Shown one piece after another: positions 8,595 through 16,935 of a DNA stretch of 64,000 bases. The notes beneath the pieces were generated by a model that was not told where the DNA came from, searched no databases, and was given only the letters and a program-made list of their open reading frames with translations. The DNA is taken from assembly GCA_900315075.1 (NCBI GenBank), contig OMXV01000038.1, positions 1-64,000 of the forward strand. Direction: 5' to 3'. How positions within the stretch are numbered: the first letter of the stretch is position 1; each line of letters opens with the position of its first letter. This DNA is from an uncultured Prevotellaceae bacterium. Its GTDB lineage: Bacteria; Bacteroidota; Bacteroidia; Bacteroidales; Bacteroidaceae. Position numbers and translations under genes: made by a program.

Positions 8595-8666
8595 TTTTAG
8601 GTATGTGAAAGACAATAAGAGAGCAACGTAATAGTTATAGTAATAGGTATAGAAACAAGTGGAACG

Positions 8667-9173
8667 ATGAAAACATTCTGGGTACATGTTAAGACTTGCA
8701 TTAGCAAGTACGGTAGTTTTGGTGGGAAAGCTACGCGAAGTGAGTTCTGGAATTGGGCATTGTTTGTCGCAGTTGTCTCAGGGATATTGTTCGGAGTGGC
8801 TGCATTGCTTGTCTTCATTCGTTATAGTGCGGGTCCGGATACGGTTTCCAATCCACTCAATTGGCTTAGTTCAATTATCCTTCCTGTTCTTGTTATCTTA
8901 GGTCTGTTCCTTCTTTTCTGTTTGTTTCCTACGTTGGCTGTCGCTATCCGCAGGTTGCGTGATGCCGGCTTTCGTCCCATAATTATCATTTTCCCACTTC
9001 TACTTCTATTAGGTTCTTGCTATCCAACTTTGATAATTGCTCTTTCTGGAATGGATACTACTCCACCAGAGATACCCTTACCTTATTGTTATGCTTATTT
9101 AGCATTTACAGCTGCCGTTTGCCTGCTCTATGCTGTTTTCTTGAATCGTAAAACTAAGAAGTCTGGCAACTAA
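8667..9173 (+). CDS. DUF805 integral membrane protein
   Basis: A 168-residue inner-membrane protein of the DUF805 (YhaH-like) family. The N-terminal motif YGSFGGKATRSEFWNWALF is the family's 'f.Gra.RsefW' signature, and AIRRLRDAGFRPIIII is the second signature. About four membrane helices are visible (around residues 30-50, 65-90, 105-125 and 138-158). Function is unknown; the family often pairs with varied accessory genes. Fifteen bases downstream starts a truncated TIR-domain gene, so the two were probably one operon. A terminator-like hairpin stands in its leader. Confidence 0.8.
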   Translation: MKTFWVHVKTCISKYGSFGGKATRSEFWNWALFVAVVSGILFGVAALLVFIRYSAGPDTVSNPLNWLSSIILPVLVILGLFLLFCLFPTLAVAIRRLRDAGFRPIIIIFPLLLLLGSCYPTLIIALSGMDTTPPEIPLPYCYAYLAFTAAVCLLYAVFLNRKTKKSGN

Positions 9174-9188
9174 CAAAATCATCTCATC

Positions 9189-9344
9189 ATGGAAACGACA
9201 AAGCGAAACTACGTATTTATCTCCTACAATCACAATGACGTGAAATGGGCGAAGTGGTTGCAGAAAAAGTTGGAGTGGTATCGTCTACCAACGGAAATCC
9301 ACAATGAGTTTTCTTCGTCGCGTTTTATCCAGTATGGATTTTAA
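9189..9344 (+). pseudogene. TIR-domain protein, N-terminal 51 residues only
   Basis: An ATG at 9189 opens a 51-codon frame ending at TAA 9342-9344. The peptide YVFISYNHNDVKWAKWLQKK, followed by LEWYRLPTEI, is the first beta strand, BB-adjacent loop and first helix of a bacterial TIR domain of the type that normally continues into the catalytic Glu region and a C-terminal effector. Similarity ends at about FIQ, a few bases before the stop codon of the convergent WYL gene, which it overlaps by 4 bases. It is a deletion remnant, not a functional NADase: the catalytic Glu and most of the fold are missing. It sits 15 bases behind DUF805 in the same direction. Confidence 0.65.
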
Positions 9345-10375
9345 TCTCCCTCTACATTTTCGTATTTGCTAAGGGCGTTTTTGAGTCTTTTATGAATTTT
9401 GTTGGCCAGGGTTTCGGGTGAGATGATGGTGATGTTCTCACCGTAGCCGAGGATGTCGCGCTCAAGTTCGAAGTTAAGGATGACGTCAATACTGAACAGT
9501 GTGCTACCATCTTCCAAGCGGTTGATTTCTCTTTGGCTCTGGTGGAGGGGTTTTGTGGTGACGTATGGCACTTCTTTGGCGGGCACTTTAAATACGATAT
9601 GCTCCACTTTGTCTTCAGCCATCCGTGTCACCCCGATGATGTCATTAAAGTACTGCTGTGGGTGGAAAGACTTGTTCTTGATGTATCGTTCCTTTTTGGG
9701 TGCGTCGGCAATATCCTCAATGCGGTCGAGCGCTAAGTTGAGCAATATTGGTTCGGGGGAGTCGTGTCTTCTACCAAAGACGAACCATCTGTTGCGGAAC
9801 TCTTTTAGTATATAAGGTGAGAAGAGAAATCTTTGTGGCTCTTTCCATTGGAACGACTTATAGACGATGGTGACAGGCTTTTTGTCGATGATGGCATCGT
9901 GGAGTGGAGTGATGTGTTTCAGTCCACGCAGCCGTTCGTTGCCTTCCAACAGGATGACCGGTTCCACATGATACCGCATTGAGGCCACATGGTCTTCGAG
10001 ACGGTTCACCACATCCTCTACGTCATCGAATCCCTGGAATGAGCTCATCTGTTTGAGCAGTTCCACAGCCTCGGTGAGTTGACGCATGTCGGTGTCAGAG
10101 AGTGGCACATCGGTAATGCTGTAGTCGTAGTCGGTGTAATGGTAGTATTTACGGTCAACCACCTTGATAGGAGCATAGTAACCTAATTCGCGTGAGTAGC
10201 GCATTTCTTCGATGTCGTGTTGTACGGTTCGTTTGCTCACTTCTCCATATCCATTGTGCTCATAGAGTGCGTCGTTGCACGCATAAATCAGTTCCTCGAG
10301 GGTGGCACGTCGGCCATTCCTGAGCATCCTGTCTATGGTCTTGTATCTGAGAAGGGTGTTTCTGTTGATCGGCAT
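9341..10375 (-). CDS. WYL-domain helix-turn-helix transcriptional regulator
   Basis: A 344-residue cytoplasmic regulator. The N-terminal helix-turn-helix (MPINRNTLLRYKTIDRMLRN, and VSKRTVQHDIEEMR) is followed by a WYL domain (HDAIIDKKPVTIVYKSF, then FLFSPYILKEFRNRWFVFGR) and a C-terminal WCX-type extension (residues about 240-344). WYL proteins usually sense a ligand or nucleic acid and repress or activate nearby genes. It is last in a run GH2 (14084) - lipoprotein (11190) - regulator with gaps of 11 and 35 bases, so it may control that operon. It overlaps the truncated TIR frame by 4 bases at its 3' end. Confidence 0.85.
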   Translation of the reverse strand: MPINRNTLLRYKTIDRMLRNGRRATLEELIYACNDALYEHNGYGEVSKRTVQHDIEEMRYSRELGYYAPIKVVDRKYYHYTDYDYSITDVPLSDTDMRQLTEAVELLKQMSSFQGFDDVEDVVNRLEDHVASMRYHVEPVILLEGNERLRGLKHITPLHDAIIDKKPVTIVYKSFQWKEPQRFLFSPYILKEFRNRWFVFGRRHDSPEPILLNLALDRIEDIADAPKKERYIKNKSFHPQQYFNDIIGVTRMAEDKVEHIVFKVPAKEVPYVTTKPLHQSQREINRLEDGSTLFSIDVILNFELERDILGYGENITIISPETLANKIHKRLKNALSKYENVEGD

Positions 10376-10410
10376 GAGTTTTCTGGGTGAAAGTATATTA
10401 ATATGGTGAT

Positions 10411-11190
10411 CTACTTATTCCTCAATGTCTTCAGATCTTGTGGAATGAAGGAGAACTCTTTGTCTGTCTTGCCAAGGCGGTAGCGGTAGGTGAGTCCCAT
10501 ATTGGCCTTGATGAGCAGATTGACCATTGAACTGACAGAGGGGTCATTACCGGCTAACAAATGGCTGGCATTGTCTTTTATCATGGGCAACGACTCGTCT
10601 AACGTATTGAGTGTCACCATGTCACTGTTCAGCTCATACAAATATACCGCATTGTCGCCCTCGCGAAAGAAGTCAATGAGCATTGTGGCCTCATCGACTG
10701 CCATAGGCAATTGAAGTTGAGTGACTGCAATCTGGTTGTCGATTCTTCTAAAGGTGAATTTTTTCTCATCGTTCTTCTTTTCATGATAGGCTTTGGCGAG
10801 TTCATCGCTGGTGATGAGCAATTCGAGCTTCTCCTGACTTACCGAGTCGGTGAGTATATATTTCAAATCGACTTTTTCGGCAATCATCTGTTCAACAGAC
10901 TGGTTCTCATCAACGACATTGAGTAGAGATGCCTCTTTCATCACATTTGGATTATTTTTCAACTTCTCCACATTCATTAAGTCGGCATTGAGTTGCGCTT
11001 CGAACACCACTGTGTTGTCATCGAGCCACACCTTGTAGATTCTACCCGCCATTCCGACATCGATGGGGCATTTGGCATTCACTCTGTCAATTTCATGTTG
11101 CAACTTCATTTTCTTACATCCTCCCATCATGATGGCCATAGTGAGACATGCCATAAGTGGAAGCAAACCAAAATAATGTAATCTTTTCAT
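10411..11190 (-). CDS. Lipoprotein of unknown function
   Basis: A 259-residue lipoprotein. The ATG at 11188-11190 is chosen because it gives a proper lipoprotein signal (MKRLHYFGLLPLMACLTMAI, then MMGGC with Cys25); the frame is open further upstream but that part runs over the end of the GH2 gene. The mature protein is a globular alpha/beta domain with no motif I recognise. It follows the GH2 gene by 11 bases and precedes the WYL regulator by 35 bases, implying co-transcription. It could be a sensor or stability factor for the operon; that is only a guess. Confidence 0.75.
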   Translation of the reverse strand: MKRLHYFGLLPLMACLTMAIMMGGCKKMKLQHEIDRVNAKCPIDVGMAGRIYKVWLDDNTVVFEAQLNADLMNVEKLKNNPNVMKEASLLNVVDENQSVEQMIAEKVDLKYILTDSVSQEKLELLITSDELAKAYHEKKNDEKKFTFRRIDNQIAVTQLQLPMAVDEATMLIDFFREGDNAVYLYELNSDMVTLNTLDESLPMIKDNASHLLAGNDPSVSSMVNLLIKANMGLTYRYRLGKTDKEFSFIPQDLKTLRNK

Positions 11191-11201
11191 ATAATTTAAT
11201 A

Positions 11202-14084
11202 TTAATAAGGTGATATGTTGTTCAGCTCTTCCAATTTGCGTTCCACGATGGGTTTGTGGAGGAGGGCGGATAGCTCGGCACAGTTTTTCAGGTGGAATTG
11301 TGGCTGGAATTGTGGCGAGTGCATGTAGTGAAGCAGACTGAGGTAGAACTGTCGCCCTTCGACGTGTTCCGAGGCACGTTTCAGGTCGCTCATGCAAACC
11401 AACAACTTGCCTTTGCCTACGGCAAATTCAAGCACCAAACCTAATTTGTGGTTGCGCTCGATATTGTCGATTACCTGAACGATGGGCAGATAGTCTTGTG
11501 GAAGATTATCGAGAATCATGGGACTACTGGCTTTCACCACGGGGAACCATTGCCAGTTGGAATGGAATTCTGTGGGGAAGTCGGCCAATAGCGGATGCTT
11601 GGGGTCGGTGAGGATACCCAAGGTGCCGGGTGAAACGGGGCGGTGGTTGTTCTCGCTGATAGTCTTAAACATGCGGTAGTTCCAATAGTCGGTCTGGAAA
11701 AGTCCTCCCACCACATGGTCTTTGTATTCGGTGGTGTCGGGCATCCACAGCACGCTGGCACCACGGTTCAGGCGACGTGCCACAGTGGCATCCAATTGAT
11801 GAGTGACGATAATGTCTTTCTTCAGCTGTTCGATATTGTCGCCGGCAGGATAGACCCAGATGGGATAGCTGTTGGAGAATTCACCTTTCGAGGCATTGAT
11901 ATAGGCATGGAGTGAGAGGTTCAATCGCATGGGGCTGTCGATATCACTTAAATCTATAGCAATGTCGCCCACATCCACCAGGCCGTGACAGTCTTCAGGT
12001 ATGTCCATGATACCGTGCCAGATAATCTCCTCGTTTTCTTCCGCAAGCACCCATTCCAGTTTCCCGTCCAGGAATTTTGTCTCTTCCTCGCCCGAACCAT
12101 AGTTGAAAAGTTTTATATGACCTTTCAGTGTTTCGTTCGAAGCATAGCAGAAACGTTCGGTCTCGAGCAGTGGCACCACTTGGTTGCAGAACGACCGCCA
12201 CACTTGAGAACCATTATTTTCCTTCATAAACGTCTTCTCATCCATCAGTGCGTCTAAAACTCCTACGTAGGCACTGCCCTGTCCGGGATAGTCTTGCAGG
12301 TCGAGCAGTTGGAATCCAGCCATGTTTGGTGTGCGCATGTCCATTTCTACATCGGCCTTGTAGAGTTGCAGACTCCACAGTCCCGAGGCGCGATGGAAGT
12401 CCTTTGCCTGTGATGCTAAGCCCGCCTGTACCAGTCGTTTGTAGAACACTTGCATGTTGTAAGGATAGAGCACCCCGGTGTATTTGCGTATCTCGTCGAA
12501 ATCAGGGTAGGTTTGGAATTGTGCCGTCTCGTGACTGATGACGGGTACGGACGACTTGGCGCAGGCACCCTCGAAATTCACCAACGTGCCAGGGTGTGTG
12601 TGGTTGATGATGCCTCCGTCATAGGTGTCGGCGAAGGCGAAGGAACCACGAGTATGGGTGTCGAATGCTCCCCATGCTTCTCCACCCACACGGCAGGTGG
12701 TGAAATAGTCCATGCCAGGCTTTACACCTTGATAACCCAAGTAATAGTTTGAACCGAATGTGAAAAGCTTATGGGGAGCCAGCTGGCGGAAGTCATCTAC
12801 AAATTCCCCCATCTTTTCTATCGACCCCCATAATTCGTTGCCTAAGGCAAACATTACAAACGAGGGATGGTGGCCGTAGGCACTGAAAATATGCTCGCCC
12901 TCTTTATGTAGGAAGGTCATCAATCTTGTGTCGTCGGGGTTGAAATCGCCCCAGAAAGGTAACTCTGGCTGAAGGTATATGCCCAATTCATCGGCAGCCT
13001 CGAAGGCAGCCTCTGGTGGACACCAGGAATGGAAGCGCACATGGTTGATGCCGTAACTGCGACATTTGCCTAAATAGTCGAGCCATGACTGGCGGTCCAT
13101 AGGCACATGGGCGATGAGAGGGAACACACAGGCATCGTGCTTGCCACGAAGGAATGTCTCTCGGCCATTCACCACGAAATGATGATCGTCGACACGGAAA
13201 TCGACAAGCCCGAAAACACGATACAGCTCATCGTGTCCTTCGATTGTAGCGGTTAAGTCATACATGTCGGGATGGTGCTCATCCCAGAATTGGGCTTCGT
13301 CGCCCAAAGGAATGGTAACCGTATAGTCTTGCTTCCCTTCTACGGTCCATAGGTCGATTGTGTGTATCTTGCCGTTCCATTTCTTTGGTGTTGCTTCCAC
13401 AAGAATATGGGTGTGTGCTTTGGGGGTGCCGACAATCGACATACGTACGGTCACTTCTCGCTTTTGTGCGTCGGGTGCCACTTGAATGTTGGAGAAATGT
13501 ATGGGTGAGACTGCTTCTATAAACATGTTGCCGATGATACCGTTCCAGTTGGTCTGTGTATCTTCGGTATAGGCGTGGGAATTGCTCAGTAGCTGAGGCG
13601 GTACACTCTCACCATTGTCCACCACTATGGCGATATGGTGCGTGCCAGGAGTGAGCCATTGACTGAGGTCATATACTTGTGCTGTAGTGATATCGTCGCT
13701 TTTGCCTACACTTACACCATCGACAAAAAACTCTGTGGGTTTGGTGCGTTCCAGGGTGATGGTGATGGTTTTGTCTTTCCAACTGTCGGGAATCTTTACG
13801 TCGCGAGAATAGACGGCGGTGCCTACAAAGGAATGGAGGCGTGTGAGGTGCGTGGTCTCATCGGTGGACTGTGGTGCATGTCCAAGGCCATTGGTGTCGG
13901 TAGTGCCTGGCAGATGGATGCTCTGTGGCATTTTTGTGGCGCTGACGGCTTCATTAATAGACGAAGGGCTGAGCCATACGCCCCATTCACCTGCGAGATT
14001 GACATGCTCACGATAGGGGATGTATTGTGCCATGGCAAACACTGATATCCATGACAAGACGAGAGAAACGAGGATTTTTTTCAT
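11202..14084 (-). CDS. Glycoside hydrolase family 2 protein, secreted
   Basis: A 960-residue protein with signal peptide MKKILVSLVLSWISVFAMA|QY. A jelly-roll sugar-binding domain (about 25-200) and an immunoglobulin-like domain (about 200-310) precede the TIM barrel. The barrel shows HVRFHSWCPPEAAFEAADEL, the acid/base Glu in FALGNELWG near residue 416 and the nucleophile Glu in VISHETAQFQTYP near 518, so the retaining GH2 active site is intact. Accessory domains fill the C-terminus. GH2 covers beta-galactosidase, beta-mannosidase and beta-glucuronidase; which one is not clear, and the 'SHET' nucleophile context is that of the divergent Bacteroidota beta-galactosidase-like group. First gene of a GH2 - lipoprotein - WYL operon. 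Confidence 0.88.
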   Translation of the reverse strand: MKKILVSLVLSWISVFAMAQYIPYREHVNLAGEWGVWLSPSSINEAVSATKMPQSIHLPGTTDTNGLGHAPQSTDETTHLTRLHSFVGTAVYSRDVKIPDSWKDKTITITLERTKPTEFFVDGVSVGKSDDITTAQVYDLSQWLTPGTHHIAIVVDNGESVPPQLLSNSHAYTEDTQTNWNGIIGNMFIEAVSPIHFSNIQVAPDAQKREVTVRMSIVGTPKAHTHILVEATPKKWNGKIHTIDLWTVEGKQDYTVTIPLGDEAQFWDEHHPDMYDLTATIEGHDELYRVFGLVDFRVDDHHFVVNGRETFLRGKHDACVFPLIAHVPMDRQSWLDYLGKCRSYGINHVRFHSWCPPEAAFEAADELGIYLQPELPFWGDFNPDDTRLMTFLHKEGEHIFSAYGHHPSFVMFALGNELWGSIEKMGEFVDDFRQLAPHKLFTFGSNYYLGYQGVKPGMDYFTTCRVGGEAWGAFDTHTRGSFAFADTYDGGIINHTHPGTLVNFEGACAKSSVPVISHETAQFQTYPDFDEIRKYTGVLYPYNMQVFYKRLVQAGLASQAKDFHRASGLWSLQLYKADVEMDMRTPNMAGFQLLDLQDYPGQGSAYVGVLDALMDEKTFMKENNGSQVWRSFCNQVVPLLETERFCYASNETLKGHIKLFNYGSGEEETKFLDGKLEWVLAEENEEIIWHGIMDIPEDCHGLVDVGDIAIDLSDIDSPMRLNLSLHAYINASKGEFSNSYPIWVYPAGDNIEQLKKDIIVTHQLDATVARRLNRGASVLWMPDTTEYKDHVVGGLFQTDYWNYRMFKTISENNHRPVSPGTLGILTDPKHPLLADFPTEFHSNWQWFPVVKASSPMILDNLPQDYLPIVQVIDNIERNHKLGLVLEFAVGKGKLLVCMSDLKRASEHVEGRQFYLSLLHYMHSPQFQPQFHLKNCAELSALLHKPIVERKLEELNNISPY

Positions 14085-14135
14085 CGAGTGGTTTGTTTTA
14101 GCAGTTATTGTTTGACGGTTTGTCGGTTACCACTG

Positions 14136-14143
14136 CAAATGTA
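14136..14143 (-). promoter_or_regulatory. -7 box of the GH2 operon
   Basis: TACATTTG on the minus strand fits TAnnTTTG, 52 bases before the ATG at 14084. No -33 TTTG at the ideal distance. The divergent ogt gene has a weaker candidate, TATCTTCG at 14226-14233. Confidence 0.4.
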
Positions 14144-14304
14144 GTCATTTTCGGCCAAAAATGGTGAATTTTTGCCCAATAAAAAGAATAATGCGCTGAA
14201 ATTTTGTGTTTTCCGAAAAATTTACTATCTTCGCCAACAAATGTAGTGGCTTTGAAGCTTCGCCACGTTAACCTAAACAAAATACCCACAAAAGGAATCC
14301 GCCT

Positions 14305-14823
14305 ATGGAAGAGAAGATTATCCGCGGAACATACGACAGCCCGTGTGGACAGTTAATACTCTGCTCATACAAGGGAAAATTGTACATGTGCGACTGGGCT
14401 GTAGGCAAAAAGGTCGATTCGACGTTACGGCGATTGGAAAAGACCTTGAAAACGGAGATTGTGGATGGCACCTCACCTGTCATCGCTCTGGCACAAAAGC
14501 AGCTGAAAGAATATTTCTCACGCCAGCGCCGCTCTTTCAGCGTGCCCTATAAATTGATAGGCACAGACTTCCAGCGGATGGTATGGAGTTCATTGTCCAA
14601 CATCCATTATGGGCGCACGATTTCGTATGGTGAGCAGGCGCGCCGCTTAGGTATGCCCCAATCTGCTCGTGCTGTTGCAAATGCCAATGGTGCCAATCCC
14701 ATAAGCATTCTTTTGCCTTGCCACCGAGTGGTGGGAAGCGATAAAAAACTTACAGGGTATGGCGGAGGGCTTGATGCCAAGCGCTTCCTCCTCGACTTAG
14801 AACAGGGGCATGTAAGGCTATAG
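14305..14823 (+). CDS. ogt: Methylated-DNA--protein-cysteine methyltransferase
   Basis: A 172-residue cytoplasmic suicide enzyme that removes methyl groups from O6-methylguanine onto its own cysteine. The active-site motif LLPCHRVVGS places the acceptor Cys at residue 139, followed by LTGYGGGLDAKRFLLDLE, the conserved end of the domain. The DNA-binding helix region (WSSLSNIHYGRTISYGEQAR, then LGMPQSARAVANA) carries the expected Arg finger. Monocistronic as far as visible. Its TAG stop codon is part of the first unit of a composite repeat (14820-14994) that separates it from the convergent LTA-synthase-like gene. Confidence 0.93.
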   Translation: MEEKIIRGTYDSPCGQLILCSYKGKLYMCDWAVGKKVDSTLRRLEKTLKTEIVDGTSPVIALAQKQLKEYFSRQRRSFSVPYKLIGTDFQRMVWSSLSNIHYGRTISYGEQARRLGMPQSARAVANANGANPISILLPCHRVVGSDKKLTGYGGGLDAKRFLLDLEQGHVRL

Positions 14824-14994
14824 GAGTTAGGAGTTAGGAGTGTGTTGACATAACGATATATCGATATAACGACATATCGATATAACGACATATCGAAATA
14901 AAACAATCTTCAATCCTCAATTTTCAATTTTCAATCCTCAATAGTATTGTCCCTTTAACTACCCTTTAACTACCCTTTAACTTCCCTTCAATTA
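14820..14994 (+). repeat. Composite intergenic repeat, copy A
   Basis: Four modules in fixed order: GGAGTTAG units (14823-14840), a tandem of about 9 bases of the type CGATATAACGACATAT (14850-14897), a CTTCAATTTTCAATTTTCAA block (14907-14943) and an 11-base tandem CCCTTTAACTA (14950-14989). The same order recurs at 48914-49060 and 61743-61963. It fills the whole space between two convergent genes. Confidence 0.9.
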
Positions 14995-16935
14995 TCAATA
15001 TTTCCCATGTCTATTGATAAACTCTGCTGTTTGCTCCATGGCGAAGACATATTGGCGGAGTAGTTGGAAATGATTGTTGAATGTTGTGGGATGCAGTTGA
15101 CCATTTGTACTTAGGTCATAGCAGAAATCCTTTTCCATTTTCGGACTGTAAAGATAGACATTTGCACTGTCGCGAGCCACCACATGCGTGTCGGAAGTGT
15201 AAAACACTCTGTCGCGCTGCTCACGAAGTAAATCCACACCAAAACCATCGTAGTCATAACTCATGTTCATTATGCCAAGCAGTGTGGGCATGAGGTCTAT
15301 CTGTGTACCTAAACCATCGTAGAGGTTTGGCTCCACACCCTTGCCAAAGATGAGGCAGGGGATGTGGTTGTAGGATTGTGGCAGCTCGGAGTCCATTTGT
15401 CCAACCAGTTTTCCATGGTCGGCTAAGATTACGAAAATGGTATTGTCGTACCATGATTGGCGACGGGCTTGTGCCAGAAAGTCACCGATGCAACGGTCGG
15501 CATATTCCACTATTTGAGTCTCTGGGTCGTTTGTTCGTGCTTTGAAACCATCAGGGATGATGTAAGGAGGATGGTTGCTGATGGTCAAGATAGTGGCCAT
15601 GAATGGTTGCTGAGTGGTTGCCGTACGATTGATGGTGGTCAAAGCATAGTTAAAAAGATATTTGTCGGGCACCCCGAAGCTGTTGACCACTTCGTTGGAC
15701 GGATAGTCCTCTTGGGCAAATACTTCGTCGTAACCATTGGTACGGAAAAAGGCATTCATGTTATCGTATTGCGACTCATGAGTCATGAAGAAAAGGTTGT
15801 GGTATCCTTGCTCCTTTAGCACTGTGGGTAGTCCGCTGCGGTGAGGAGTCACCGTGCCTTTCATCAGGTTGCGCATCATCATGGCCGGGAAAGAGTAAAG
15901 CGTGGCGGTGAGACCGTGGTTGGTGTGGATGCCGGCAGAATAGAAACGGGTGAATGCCAAGGAATGCTGGTAGAGACTGTCGAGGGTAGGGGTGAGAACA
16001 TCCTCTTGTCCGAATGTCTGCAAGAAATTGGCCGACATCGACTCCATGAGGATGATGACCACGTTGGGGCGGATGGTTTCACCCATAGCACTGACATGAC
16101 GATGTAGAATGGCTGTGCTGTCGGCCAGCCCGGTGATGTTTAGGGCATTGCGTGTGTAGCTTACCGCCTCGTTGTAGGGCATCAGATGCAGTTCGGCATT
16201 CTCCTTACGCATACCGTCGAGTGTACTTGTAAAAAGATTGAATGCAGGATTGATGCCTAATTGATTGAGGAAGGGGTCGTTGCAGTAGTATGCCTGACTG
16301 ATTTTGATGGGATTGTATCCTGTGCGGCCACGGATGCCAAAGATACAAAGCCCTGTCATCAACACGGTGATACATAGACAGACTGCCATAGTCTTCCAAT
16401 CTTGTCGGACAAATGCCTCTCCGATACGTCTGTCGGCTCGTCGGCGCATTTTTCTGACAAGCCATACGAAGGCGACAATCGCGAGGATGAAAAGCAGGAT
16501 ATACAGCCAGTAGGATTTTTCGCCCAACAACATCCCTGTGGTGGTGCCTACATAGCCAAACCACCCAAAGATGGAGGCATCGAGATTTTTAAAGAAATAG
16601 GCAAAATAGGGGATATTGGCAGCAGATATGGCTAAAACCAGACCGTATAGTACACAAAACCAGATGGCAGCACCCCTGCGCAAGTATCGGTGGCAATAGC
16701 CGATGCTTGCTGCCAATAGCAGCACCACCAAAGGCACCACCATGAGATAGCAGGCGATGACATTGTCGAACCATACACCCTTGACGAAAGCGGTGAGTTG
16801 TGATGCATCGCCATCGGGTTGCAGCATACCATGCAATGCAAAAAACTGTACCAGTCTGAAAACAGAAAGGAATACCAGTCCGAGCAAATGGATGCCTAAT
16901 AAATATGCCAGCGTACTAAGATAACGCTTCATCAT
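14995..16935 (-). CDS. LTA-synthase-like membrane sulfatase/phosphotransferase
   Basis: A 646-residue inner-membrane enzyme: five N-terminal membrane helices (within residues 1-185) and an extracytoplasmic alkaline-phosphatase-superfamily domain. Visible are NVVIILMESMSANFLQ (first metal-binding Glu), IHTNHGLTATLYS (nucleophile Thr region) and FVILADHGKL (metal-binding Asp-His). In Gram-negatives such proteins transfer phosphoethanolamine or phosphoglycerol to lipids or glycans, not lipoteichoic acid. It is the last gene of a run cysS - zinc-ribbon protein - this, with a 4-base ATGA overlap with the zinc-ribbon gene, so translation is coupled. Substrate unknown. Confidence 0.85.
   Translation of the reverse strand: MMKRYLSTLAYLLGIHLLGLVFLSVFRLVQFFALHGMLQPDGDASQLTAFVKGVWFDNVIACYLMVVPLVVLLLAASIGYCHRYLRRGAAIWFCVLYGLVLAISAANIPYFAYFFKNLDASIFGWFGYVGTTTGMLLGEKSYWLYILLFILAIVAFVWLVRKMRRRADRRIGEAFVRQDWKTMAVCLCITVLMTGLCIFGIRGRTGYNPIKISQAYYCNDPFLNQLGINPAFNLFTSTLDGMRKENAELHLMPYNEAVSYTRNALNITGLADSTAILHRHVSAMGETIRPNVVIILMESMSANFLQTFGQEDVLTPTLDSLYQHSLAFTRFYSAGIHTNHGLTATLYSFPAMMMRNLMKGTVTPHRSGLPTVLKEQGYHNLFFMTHESQYDNMNAFFRTNGYDEVFAQEDYPSNEVVNSFGVPDKYLFNYALTTINRTATTQQPFMATILTISNHPPYIIPDGFKARTNDPETQIVEYADRCIGDFLAQARRQSWYDNTIFVILADHGKLVGQMDSELPQSYNHIPCLIFGKGVEPNLYDGLGTQIDLMPTLLGIMNMSYDYDGFGVDLLREQRDRVFYTSDTHVVARDSANVYLYSPKMEKDFCYDLSTNGQLHPTTFNNHFQLLRQYVFAMEQTAEFINRHGKY

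Noticed and set aside
14995-16935. Calling the gene ltaS (lipoteichoic acid synthase)
   Set aside because: The organism is Gram-negative; only the protein superfamily is supported, not the substrate.
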